Source: DATLNF01 sp963765815 (lineage in GTDB: Bacteria; Actinomycetota; Actinomycetes; BP-191). Taken from it: a stretch of DNA of 64,000 bases. Made by a program: the position numbers and the translations under genes. The stretch spans positions 154,458 through 218,457 of the forward strand of contig CAVXXT010000005.1 of the NCBI GenBank assembly GCA_963765815.1, in the 5' to 3' direction. The notes beneath the pieces were generated by a model. The model did no database searches. It had not been told where the DNA came from and worked only from the letters and a program-made list of their open reading frames with translations. Shown here piece by piece: positions 7,704 through 15,255 of this stretch. Every line of letters starts with the position of its first letter. Position 1 is the stretch's first letter.

Positions 7704-9218
7704 GTGTCCCACTCCGCTCGGCTCGCGACGCGTCGTCTCGCCGTCGCCGTCGCGCTCGCTCTCTCGGCGTTCGCGCCTGGGCTGACCTCAGCCCGCGCCG
7801 CCGAGACGTCGGTCGCCGTCGTCTCCTTGCAGACCGGCGGCTCCGTCGCCGGAATCCAGGGCGTGCGCGTCCTCCGCAGCCATCCGGCCGTCGGCATCGT
7901 GATCGTCCGCGCCACCGACCGTGGGCTGGCCGCCCTCGCGTCGAGCCCGGCCGTGCACAGCATGAGCCCCGACCTCCCCGTCACCCTGACCGGCAAGGAC
8001 TCCGCCGCCGCTGACGGCGTGCTGGCCTCCGCCTCGCTCGGGTCCGGAGCCGGCACCACCTCCGCAGGCAGCGGCGTGACGGTCGCGCTCGTCGACACCG
8101 GCGTCACCGACACTCCCACCCTCTCGCGCAGCTCCGGCCGCATCGTCGACGGCGTCGACACCTCCGGTGAGAAGAAGTCCAAGGGTGCCCTCACCGACGG
8201 CTTCGGCCACGGCACCGCGATGGCCAACCTCATCGCCGGCGGCTCGTCCGGCTCGGGCTCCGCTGTCGGCGTCGCGCCCGCCGCGAAGATCCTCAACGTC
8301 AAGGTCGCCGGCGCTGACGGCACGACGTCGCTGTCGAAGGTCGTCGCCGGCCTCGACTACGTCGTCTCCTCGCGCGGCGAGAACTCCACCGACGTGCTCT
8401 CGATCTCGCTGGCGACCACGGTCGCCGGCGCCGAGTACCTCGCCACGCCCCTGACCGACGCGGTCGACCGGGTGCGCGAGGCGGGCATCGTGGTCGTCGC
8501 CGCGGTCGGCAACACCGCTGGCTCGGTCGGCGCGCCGGCCTATGACCCGTCCATCATCGCCGTCGGCGCCGCCGACACGACCGGCACGGCCCCTGCGGTC
8601 GCCGGCTTCAGCGGGTCCGCCGTCGTCGCGGGCGCGCCCCGGCCCGACTTCGTCGCGCCCGGCGTCGGCGTCGTCACCGTCCTCCCGAAGGACTCGCAGC
8701 TCGCCAAGGCCAACAAGTCCGCGCAGCGCAGTGACGGCTTCTGGCGCAGCACCGGCACCAGCCAGGCGACCGCCATCGCGGCGGGCGCCGCGGCGATCAC
8801 CGTCCAGCGCTTTCCGTCCGCCGGTGTGCAGGACGTCCGCTTCTCGCTGATGGCCGCCTCCGCGCCGATCGACGGCAACGCCTCCGGCGCCGGCGTCGTG
8901 CGCCTGCCGGCCACGCTGGTCACCGCGGCGCAGTACGCCGACGGCTGGCGTCAGGTCAGCGACGACGGCACGCTCGTCCAGAACCCGTGGACCTCCTCCT
9001 CGTGGAGCTCCTCCTCCTGGTCGTCGTCGAGCTGGTCCTCGTCGTCGTGGAGCTCGTCGTCCTGGTCGTCCTCCTCCTGGTCGTCGTCGAGCTGGTCCTC
9101 GTCGTCGTGGAGCTCGTCGTCCTGGTCGTCCTCGAGCTGGTCCTCGTCGTCCTGGAGCTCGTCGTCCTGGTCGTCCTCGAGCTGGTCTTCGGGATCCTGG
9201 TCGTTCGGCGTCCTCTGA
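7704..9218 (+). CDS. Secreted S8 (subtilisin-like) serine protease with Trp-Ser4 repeat tail
   Basis: The GTG at 7704 sits behind AGGAGG and yields 504 residues: a signal peptide (RLAVAVALALSAFAPGLTSARA), a short inhibitor-like prodomain (roughly 35-95), then a subtilase domain. The catalytic triad is present: Asp131 in VALVDTGV, His169 in GFGHGTAMANL and Ser353 in STGTSQATAIAAG. The C-terminus from residue 429 to 499 has fifteen Trp residues spaced exactly five apart, separated almost always by four Ser, ending WSFGVL. There is no sortase motif; the tail may bind the wall or another surface. The next gene's ATG overlaps this stop (TGATG), so production of the protease is tied to the membrane protein and kinase that follow. 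Confidence 0.93.
   Translation: MSHSARLATRRLAVAVALALSAFAPGLTSARAAETSVAVVSLQTGGSVAGIQGVRVLRSHPAVGIVIVRATDRGLAALASSPAVHSMSPDLPVTLTGKDSAAADGVLASASLGSGAGTTSAGSGVTVALVDTGVTDTPTLSRSSGRIVDGVDTSGEKKSKGALTDGFGHGTAMANLIAGGSSGSGSAVGVAPAAKILNVKVAGADGTTSLSKVVAGLDYVVSSRGENSTDVLSISLATTVAGAEYLATPLTDAVDRVREAGIVVVAAVGNTAGSVGAPAYDPSIIAVGAADTTGTAPAVAGFSGSAVVAGAPRPDFVAPGVGVVTVLPKDSQLAKANKSAQRSDGFWRSTGTSQATAIAAGAAAITVQRFPSAGVQDVRFSLMAASAPIDGNASGAGVVRLPATLVTAAQYADGWRQVSDDGTLVQNPWTSSSWSSSSWSSSSWSSSSWSSSSWSSSSWSSSSWSSSSWSSSSWSSSSWSSSSWSSSSWSSSSWSSGSWSFGVL
8988..9200 (+). repeat. In-frame tandem repeat coding W-S-S-S-S
   Basis: Fourteen 15-bp units each begin with TGG. A higher order of 60 bp (four units) is visible: 9018-9077 and 9078-9137 are almost identical, and a partial third copy follows to about 9182. 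Near-identity at silent positions suggests recent expansion by slippage or unequal recombination. All three + frames stay open across it, which explains long false reading frames on both strands. Confidence 0.95.
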
Positions 9219-10636
9219 TGGTGGAGCGCCCTCTGCGGCTCCCCGTCCTCATCGGCCTCGTCGCCGGTGGCACGGTCTGCGCCGCCAAGCTTCTCCCGTG
9301 GAACGGGCCGACCTGGTACGCGTTCGCGATCACGGCGTTCGCCGTCCTGCTCAGCGAGTCGCGCGTCGTCAACCTGCCGTTCGGCGGACAGCGCTGGAGC
9401 TTTGCCTGGGCGGAGATCCCGGTCGCCGCTGCGCTGCTCGTCCACCCCGGCAGCTGGATCGCCGCGTCGGTCGCTGTCGGCGTCCTGACCGCGCAGATGC
9501 TGCGTCGGCAGTCCACGGTCAAGCAGGTCTTCAACACCGTCCAGCTCGCGGCGGCGGCCTGCGTCGCCGTAGCGGTGGCTCAGGCGGTCGGCGGTGAGGT
9601 CGGCGTCGCGGCCGGCATGGCCACGTTCTGGACCGCCAACACGACGCTCGTCGCGGCGGCCATCTGGATCACCACTGAGCGCAAGTTCCTCGGCGTCTGC
9701 CTCGACGGCGCACCGCTGTCGGCGCTGCACTCGGCGACCAACGTCTCCCTCGCGATCCTCGGCGTCTGGATCGCGACCCTCAACCCGACCGGCCTGCTCG
9801 CCCTGCTCGCCCCCGCCGGGCTGCTGGCGTGGGCGCTGATCGACCAGATCCAGCGCACCGGCGAGACCCAGCTGCTTGCGGAGCTGGTCCGGACGCATGA
9901 GGCACGGGTCTCCGACACCACCGACGAGGTCGTCGGCGCGCTGCTCGAAGTGGGGTCGCGGCTGCTCCCGAACATCGCCGTAGAGCTGGTCGTGTTCACC
10001 GGCGACGGCCCGCACCTCTACCGCCGACAGAGCCGCGGCGGCATCGCCTGTCACCGCATGCGCGTCGGCGACTTCAGCGAGACCTGGGCACTGGCCGCGA
10101 CCAGCGACGACCCGGTCAGCCGTACGACGGGCGACGAGGTCGAGGCGCTGCTGCGCGTCGGCCGGGCCGGCTCCCCGCTCGGGCTCATCCGGATGGTCAC
10201 CACGGTCACCGGGGCCACCTTCAACCGCCAGGCGATGCAGGTGCTGCGGATGCTCAGCCGGCACGCCGAGGCGTCGCTGTCCGTCGACCGCGCGCTGCTC
10301 AGCCGCGACGACGCGATCGAGCGCGCCAACCAGGCGAGCGAGACCGTGCGCGCGCTGAGCGACCTCAGCGCCGACACGGGTCCCGCGCTGCGCACGCTGC
10401 GCGACTCCGCCGGCCGGCTCGCGGCGCTCGCGACCAACGCGCCGTCGGACCAGGTCGAGATCACCCGCCTCGTCGAGGAGCTGTACGCCGTCGAGCGCGC
10501 GGTGGCCTCGCTCTGCGGCGCCGTCACCCTGGCGACCGTCCCCGGCATCGAGCCGGACGCCGAGGACGGCGGCGTCGTCCTCTCCGTCGACCGCACCGAG
10601 GCGTGGACGAGCGTCGGGGTCCTGGAGAAGCGCTGA
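9218..10636 (+). CDS. Polytopic membrane protein with cytoplasmic sensor-like region
   Basis: The ATG at 9218 shares its A with the protease stop (TGATG), so I chose it although the frame is open further upstream through the repeat. The 472-residue protein has about seven to eight hydrophobic segments in the first 210 residues (for example LIGLVAGGTVCAAKLL, ASVAVGVLTAQML, LLALLAPAGLLAWALI). After these comes a soluble part of about 260 residues with RGGIACHRMRVGDFSETWAL and a helical, coiled-coil-like C-terminus. The soluble half has the length and position of a GAF-like or HATPase-less sensor module but lacks recognisable catalytic motifs. Its stop overlaps the kinase start (TGATG), so it is probably the sensory or scaffolding partner of the kinase. 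No named family recognised. Confidence 0.75.
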   Translation: MVERPLRLPVLIGLVAGGTVCAAKLLPWNGPTWYAFAITAFAVLLSESRVVNLPFGGQRWSFAWAEIPVAAALLVHPGSWIAASVAVGVLTAQMLRRQSTVKQVFNTVQLAAAACVAVAVAQAVGGEVGVAAGMATFWTANTTLVAAAIWITTERKFLGVCLDGAPLSALHSATNVSLAILGVWIATLNPTGLLALLAPAGLLAWALIDQIQRTGETQLLAELVRTHEARVSDTTDEVVGALLEVGSRLLPNIAVELVVFTGDGPHLYRRQSRGGIACHRMRVGDFSETWALAATSDDPVSRTTGDEVEALLRVGRAGSPLGLIRMVTTVTGATFNRQAMQVLRMLSRHAEASLSVDRALLSRDDAIERANQASETVRALSDLSADTGPALRTLRDSAGRLAALATNAPSDQVEITRLVEELYAVERAVASLCGAVTLATVPGIEPDAEDGGVVLSVDRTEAWTSVGVLEKR

Positions 10637-11715
10637 TGTCCTTCGGCGGCGGCCGGGCCGTTCTCTGGGTCGGCGGCGGCACCTCCGCCTTCGCCCTCGC
10701 GACGGTCGGCGTCGGGACTGCGCTGCACGCCCTCGCCGACGGCAACCTCTACGTCGTCGTCGGCGGCACTGCGGGCCTGGCGGTCGTCGCCGGCTGCGTG
10801 GCGTGGCTCTGGCTGCGCAAGCCGATCATGTCGCTGGCGCAGGTGGTGGCTCTCGCGACCGCGTCGAGCTCGGGGGTCACGACGGTCAAGCCGCACGCTC
10901 TCGGGTCGCGGCTCAGCGCGGTCTCCACCGCCGTCGACACGCTGCTCTGGCGGCTGCAGATGGCCAACCGCGAGGCGGAGCAGCAGAGCCGGTCGCTGCG
11001 CGAGACCACCGCCGGCATGCGCGAGCTGGTCACCGCGCTGGTGCACACCGAGGAGGTCGTGCGCGCCCAGCTCGCCGCTGACATCCACGACACCGTCGCT
11101 CAGTCGCTGGCCATCGCCAAGCGGCAGGTCAACTCCTCCGACGACGTGCCCCGGTCACTCGCCGACGCCGTCGATGACGCCGAGGAGCAGGTGCGGGCGG
11201 TGATCTCCCGCACCCGCCCGGTCATGCTCGAAGGTGGCGACCTCGCCGCCGCGGTGCACGCGCTCTGCGACGACGTGCACAACCGCTACGGCTTGGTCAT
11301 CCACCTGGTCGGCTGGCCCGACGCCGACCACGCCATGCCGGTCTCGGTCGCGACGGTGTGCTACCGGTTCGTCCAGGAAGCCATCATGAACGTGACCAAG
11401 CACGCCAGCACCGACGAGTGCTTCGTCGCGCTCGGCGTCGAGGGGCGCACGATCACGCTCTCCGTCACCGACCACGGCGGCGGCTTCGACCCGAGCCTGG
11501 TCAAGAGCGCGGGCGGCCGGCACGTCGGCCTGCACCTGCTGTCCGAGCGTGCGCGGCTGATGGGCGGCAGCGTCCAGGTCTGCTCCGCTCCCGGCGAGAG
11601 CACCGTCCTGCGGCTGCGGCTGCCGGTGCCCGAGCGGCGGGTCAACCCCAGCCGTGCGGCAAACGGCCCAGAGGTGCTGGGCCAGCGGACACGTCCGAGC
11701 TCTGCGAACGCATAG
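10636..11715 (+). CDS. HisKA_3 histidine kinase (NarL-type system)
   Basis: The ATG at 10636 overlaps the preceding stop. The 359-residue protein has two N-terminal membrane helices (about 10-65), a HAMP-like/helical linker (KPIMSLAQVVALATA) and the HisKA_3 dimer domain with the phospho-accepting His at about residue 151 in LAADIHDTVAQSLA. The ATPase domain shows FVQEAIMNVTKHAST (N box), VTDHGGGFDP (G1) and GLHLLSERARLMGG (G2). Such kinases pair with NarL/LuxR-type regulators, and one lies 3 kb upstream in the divergent position (6841-7485). The three-gene run protease-membrane protein-kinase is translationally coupled at both junctions, which suggests a dedicated envelope-sensing circuit. 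Confidence 0.93.
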   Translation: MSFGGGRAVLWVGGGTSAFALATVGVGTALHALADGNLYVVVGGTAGLAVVAGCVAWLWLRKPIMSLAQVVALATASSSGVTTVKPHALGSRLSAVSTAVDTLLWRLQMANREAEQQSRSLRETTAGMRELVTALVHTEEVVRAQLAADIHDTVAQSLAIAKRQVNSSDDVPRSLADAVDDAEEQVRAVISRTRPVMLEGGDLAAAVHALCDDVHNRYGLVIHLVGWPDADHAMPVSVATVCYRFVQEAIMNVTKHASTDECFVALGVEGRTITLSVTDHGGGFDPSLVKSAGGRHVGLHLLSERARLMGGSVQVCSAPGESTVLRLRLPVPERRVNPSRAANGPEVLGQRTRPSSANA

Positions 11716-11800
11716 GCCCGATTGCGGCAAACATCGGTCGATACCGCCGCGGCATGCGACGACATCTCCTGCAGGCACCACGCGACAGGGGAGAGACCGC

Positions 11801-11929
11801 ATGAACGAGTCCGAGCACGAGGTCTTCGCGCTGATGCGGGCCGGCGTACCGCTGACGCTGCTGATCGACCTGGCCCTCGGCGTACCCGAGCTGCCGCTCG
11901 ACGACGCCGAGCTGTCGTGGGCCTCCTAG
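11801..11929 (+). CDS. Small unknown protein (42 aa)
   Basis: An ATG at 11801 with GGGGAGAG upstream opens a 42-residue frame: MNESEHEVFALMRAGVPLTL, then LIDLALGVPELPLDDAELSW. The pattern of an acidic start, an AGVPLTLLIDLA core and a terminal Trp looks like a class of very small proteins that I believe recur in Nocardioides-type genomes, without known function. The stop overlaps the start of the next frame by 13 bases. Good ribosome binding site and an amphipathic core favour a real gene, but the size makes this moderate only. Confidence 0.5.
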   Translation: MNESEHEVFALMRAGVPLTLLIDLALGVPELPLDDAELSWAS

Positions 11930-12303
11930 ACCAGCCCTACGGCGCGATCGACCTGCACGGTCTCGCCGCCGCCGAGCTCGACTGCGTCGGCGCGCTGCTG
12001 TTCGGGACGTGGCAGGAGATCGGCCACCACACGCTCACGCTCGCGGGGACGCAGTTCGTGGACCGCGACCGGGGACTCCTGTACGACGCGATCGCCGGGC
12101 TGCGCCTGCAGCGGCCGCGGATCGCTCTCACCGCGCTGCTCAACTCGGTGCCGGACCACTTGGTGCCCGCCATCTCCGTCGTCCTCCGCTGGAGTGACCG
12201 CGCCGGCTTCGAGCCGACGGCGGAGGTCTTCTGCGCCGCTCGCGACGCGCTCTGCCACGACCGCGTAAACGTCTCTTTGCCGACTTACCCGGGCACCGCC
12301 TAG
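11917..12303 (+). CDS. Hypothetical protein (128 aa)
   Basis: This frame opens with GTG at 11917 inside the end of the small gene and codes a 128-residue, mostly helical cytoplasmic protein with LHGLAAAELDCVGALLFGTWQ, VDRDRGLLYDAIAGL and a C-terminal DALCHDRVNVSLP. No signal peptide, membrane helix or catalytic motif is evident and I do not recognise the family. Overlap with the 42-residue gene suggests coupled translation. A single longer gene split by a frameshift is another possibility, because neither frame has an obvious independent domain boundary. Confidence 0.45.
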   Translation: MGLLDQPYGAIDLHGLAAAELDCVGALLFGTWQEIGHHTLTLAGTQFVDRDRGLLYDAIAGLRLQRPRIALTALLNSVPDHLVPAISVVLRWSDRAGFEPTAEVFCAARDALCHDRVNVSLPTYPGTA

Positions 12304-12365
12304 ACTCGCATGAGCCGGTGGCCGCGGACTTCCCCCGGCGGCGGCCGACTGGCGGAGGTGTGCGC

Positions 12366-13146
12366 ATGAGTGTCGGCGAGACGCTCGTCGCTGCCCGCGA
12401 GCAGGCCAGGCTGACCGTCGAGGACGTCAGCCGCGCCACCCGCATCCGCGGCGTCCTGATCCGCGAGATCGAGGCCGATGGCGTCGAGACCAGCGGCGGC
12501 CCGGTCTACGCCCGTGGGCACATCCGGGCGATCGCCACCCACCTCGGCCTCGACCCGCAGCCTCTGCTCGACGAGTTCGACCGGCTGCACGGCAGCGACC
12601 ACGGGCCGGGCGCCCGGCAGATCTTCGAGCGGGAGGTCCTCGCCGAGCCGGCCCGGACCGGCCCGAACTGGACCGCCGCCATGGCGGTCGCGGCCGCGGT
12701 GCTGCTCGTCATCGCCGTGGTCGCCCTGTTCAACGGTCGCTCCCCGGCCAGCCCGGTCGCCGAGGGCGTGCCGCAGACCGCCACCTCGACCGAGCCGTCC
12801 ACCACGCCGGCGACCAGCGCGCCGGCGCTGCAGCTCCACGCCCGGCCCGGACCTCGCGCTCGCGCCCCAGGGCGGGGTCTTCATCCGGGTGCGGATCCCC
12901 GGCGAGCAGCGCAGCTACGTCCTGGTCCGCGAAGGCGGGCCGAAGGGGCCGAAGGTCTTCGAGGGCACGCTGACCACCGGCGCGGTCAAGGACTTCCGCT
13001 CCGACAAGCCGCTCTACCTGGTGCTCGGCAACGCCGGCGCCGTCACCCTGGTCGTCAACGGCCGCGACCTCGGCTCGCCCGGCGGCACCGGTCAGGTGGT
13101 CCGGACGACGTTCGGCCCCGGCGACCCGGCCGGCGCCGCGGGCTGA
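12366..13146 (+). pseudogene. RodZ-like HTH membrane protein, apparent frameshift
   Basis: From the ATG at 12366 the first frame codes a Cro/C1-type helix-turn-helix (VGETLVAAREQARLTVEDVS, then RGVLIREIEADG), the domain that in RodZ meets MreB, followed by a membrane helix at about 102-121 (AAMAVAAAVLLVIAVVALF) and a Thr/Pro linker. Near 12830-12842 the frame must change by one base: the continuation (PGPDLALAPQGGVFIRVRIP ... FGPGDPAGAAG, stop at 13146) is a DUF4115-type beta domain found at the C-terminus of RodZ relatives. Both parts are well conserved in character, so one extra base in the GCGCTGCAGCTCC area, real or a sequencing error, is the likely cause. Function inferred: cell-shape or envelope scaffold. 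Confidence 0.75.
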
Positions 13147-13168
13147 TCCGCTCCCGTACGCTCGGTCA

Positions 13169-14611
13169 ATGACGTCCCGCCGCGTGGCCCTCGTGACGTT
13201 GGGCTGCGCGCGCAACGAGGTCGACTCCGAGGAGCTCGCCGGGCGGCTGGCCGCCGGCGGCTTCGAGCTGGTCGACGACGCCGAGGACGCCGACGCGGTC
13301 ATCGTCAACACCTGCGGGTTCGTCGAGGCGGCGAAGACCGACAGCATCGACACCCTGCTCCAGGCCGCCGCGCTGAATGAGGACGGCCGGGCGCGCACGG
13401 TCGTCGCCGTGGGGTGTCTGGCCGAGCGCTACGGCGAGCAGCTCGCCGCGTCGCTGCCCGAGGCCGACGCGGTGCTCGGCTTCGACCACTACCCCAACCT
13501 CGCGGCCCGCCTCGACGACCTGATCGCCGGGCGGGCGATCCCCTCGCACGCGCCGAAGGACCGCCGGCTGCTGCCGATCGTCACGGCCCAGCCGGCCGAC
13601 CCGGCCGACTTCGTCGCCGAGCCCGACACTCCGGTCGGCGGGCCGGCCAGCGGACCCGCACCGGTACGCCGCCGGCTCGGGTCGGGCCCGGTCGCCGCGC
13701 TGAAGCTCGCGTCGGGCTGCGACCGGCGCTGCACGTTCTGCGCGATCCCGTCGTTCCGCGGCTCGTTCGTGTCCCGCCGGCCGCACGAGCTGATGGCGGA
13801 GGCGCGCTGGCTCGCCGAGCAGGGTGTGCGCGAGCTGCACCTGGTGAGCGAGAACTCCACGTCGTACGGCAAGGACCTCGGCGACATCCGCCTGCTCGAG
13901 GCGCTGCTGCCGGAGCTCGCCGCGGTCGAGGGCGTGACACGGGTGCGCCTCGCCTACCTCCAGCCGGCTGAGATGCGGCCCAGCCTCGTGCAGGCGATGG
14001 CGGGTACGCCGGGCGTCGCCGCCTACTTCGACCTCTCGTTCCAGCACTCGTCGCCGACGGTGCTCACGGCGATGCGCCGCTTCGGCGGCACCGACCGGTT
14101 CCTCGAGCTGATCGCGACCATCCGCGCGGTCGCGCCGGATGCGGGCATCCGGTCCAACGTGATCGTCGGGTTCCCGGGCGAGACGCAGGCCGACTACGAC
14201 GAGCTCGAGCGGTTCCTGATCGCGGCGCGGCTCGACGCGGTCGGGGTGTTCGGCTACTCCGACGAGGACGGCACCGAGGCCGCTGCGCTGGAGCCGAAGG
14301 TGCCGGCCGACGTCATCGCGTGGCGGGTGGAGCGGCTCAGCACGCTGGTCGACGTCATCACCTCGGAGCGGGCGGAGGAGCGGGTCGGCGAGCTGCTCGA
14401 CGTGCTGGTCGAGTCGGTCGACGGCGACGTCGCCAAGGGGCGGGCCGCGCACCAGGCACCCGAGGTCGACGGCTCGGTGACCCTGCCGGCCGCCGGACTC
14501 GCGGTCGGCGACATGGTGCGCTGCCGGGCGGTCCGGGCCGAGGGAGTGGACCTGGTCGCCGTACCTGTCGGGGTCGCGGAGTCCGGGCCGGCGCTCGCCG
14601 GCGCGCGATGA
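13169..14611 (+). CDS. rimO: Ribosomal protein S12 methylthiotransferase
   Basis: RimO is a radical-SAM enzyme that adds a methylthio group to an aspartate of ribosomal protein S12. The N-terminal UPF0004 domain has TLGCARNEVDSE, NTCGFVEAAK and VAVGCLAERYG, giving the three cysteines of the auxiliary cluster. The radical-SAM CxxxCxxC is CDRRCTFC at residues 184-191, followed by IPSFRGSFVSRRP, typical of RimO rather than MiaB. SNVIVGFPGET and the C-terminal TRAM domain (about 410-475) complete the 480-residue protein. Loop residues 118-170 are longer than usual, as often seen in actinobacteria. The stop overlaps the pgsA start (ATGA). Confidence 0.95.
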   Translation: MTSRRVALVTLGCARNEVDSEELAGRLAAGGFELVDDAEDADAVIVNTCGFVEAAKTDSIDTLLQAAALNEDGRARTVVAVGCLAERYGEQLAASLPEADAVLGFDHYPNLAARLDDLIAGRAIPSHAPKDRRLLPIVTAQPADPADFVAEPDTPVGGPASGPAPVRRRLGSGPVAALKLASGCDRRCTFCAIPSFRGSFVSRRPHELMAEARWLAEQGVRELHLVSENSTSYGKDLGDIRLLEALLPELAAVEGVTRVRLAYLQPAEMRPSLVQAMAGTPGVAAYFDLSFQHSSPTVLTAMRRFGGTDRFLELIATIRAVAPDAGIRSNVIVGFPGETQADYDELERFLIAARLDAVGVFGYSDEDGTEAAALEPKVPADVIAWRVERLSTLVDVITSERAEERVGELLDVLVESVDGDVAKGRAAHQAPEVDGSVTLPAAGLAVGDMVRCRAVRAEGVDLVAVPVGVAESGPALAGAR

Positions 14612-15255
14612 GCCGACCGGCGCCCGAGGACCCGGCCGCGCTGCCGCCGGACCCGGTCTCGACGGTCAACCCGGCCAACGCCGTGACCGTCCTCCGTGCC
14701 CTCCTCGTCCCCTTCTTCGCCGTGATCTTGCTGCATGAGTCCGGCGACGACGACGCGTGGCGGGTCGGCGCGTGGGCGGTGTTCGCGGTCGCGAGCCTGT
14801 CCGACCGGCTCGACGGGCACCTCGCGCGCTCACGCGGGCTGGTGACGAAGTTCGGCCAGATCGCCGACCCGATCGCCGACAAGGCGCTCACCGGCGCGGC
14901 GCTGATCGGGCTGTCGTCGCTCGGCGAGCTGCCGTGGGCGGTCACCGTGCTGGTGCTGGTGCGCGAGATCGGCGTCACGCTGCTGCGCTTCTTCGTCATC
15001 CGGCACGGCGTCATCCCGGCGAGTCGCGGCGGCAAGCTCAAGACGGCACTGCAGGGGCTGGCGATCGGCCTCTACGTCCTGCCGCTGACCGGCGTCCTGG
15101 CGTCGACGCGTGCGGTCGTGATGGCCATCGCGGTCGTGGTGACCGTCGCGACGGGGGTCGACTACGTCGTCCGGGCGATGACGTTGCGGCAGACCAGCGA
15201 CCGGGCCGCGATGAAGCGGGCGCGCCGCGCCGCTGCCGCCGGGGGCCGGCGGTGA
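14608..15255 (+). CDS. pgsA: CDP-alcohol phosphatidyltransferase, PgsA type
   Basis: This inner-membrane enzyme transfers a phosphatidyl group from CDP-diacylglycerol, most likely to glycerol-3-phosphate. The signature D-x2-DG-x2-AR-x8-G-x3-D-x3-D is complete in DRLDGHLARSRGLVTKFGQI followed by ADPIADK. Five to six membrane helices span residues 30-200, and the C-terminus is basic (MKRARRAAAAGGRR). The 215-residue length is normal. The ATG overlaps the rimO stop and the gene's stop overlaps the cinA GTG, so rimO-pgsA-cinA are co-translated. In mycobacteria a pgsA paralogue (pgsA3) likewise sits next to clgR. Whether this copy makes phosphatidylglycerol-phosphate or another lipid cannot be settled from sequence alone. 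Confidence 0.9.
   Translation: MSRPAPEDPAALPPDPVSTVNPANAVTVLRALLVPFFAVILLHESGDDDAWRVGAWAVFAVASLSDRLDGHLARSRGLVTKFGQIADPIADKALTGAALIGLSSLGELPWAVTVLVLVREIGVTLLRFFVIRHGVIPASRGGKLKTALQGLAIGLYVLPLTGVLASTRAVVMAIAVVVTVATGVDYVVRAMTLRQTSDRAAMKRARRAAAAGGRR

Noticed and set aside
8988..9200. CRISPR array
   Set aside because: The repeats are directly adjacent, 15 or 60 bp, in frame and without unique spacers.
8987..9217. Hydrophobic Val/Leu repeat as an N-terminal extension of the membrane protein
   Set aside because: It is the +1 reading of the protease's repeat tail; the ATG that overlaps the protease stop is the natural start.
8951..10264. Minus-strand protein with Asp/Glu/Gln-rich repeats
   Set aside because: It is the reverse reading of the Trp-Ser minisatellite and of the membrane protein; no start signal or motif.
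11801..12303. Toxin-antitoxin pair
   Set aside because: Neither protein shows a toxin or antitoxin family pattern; overlap alone is too weak.
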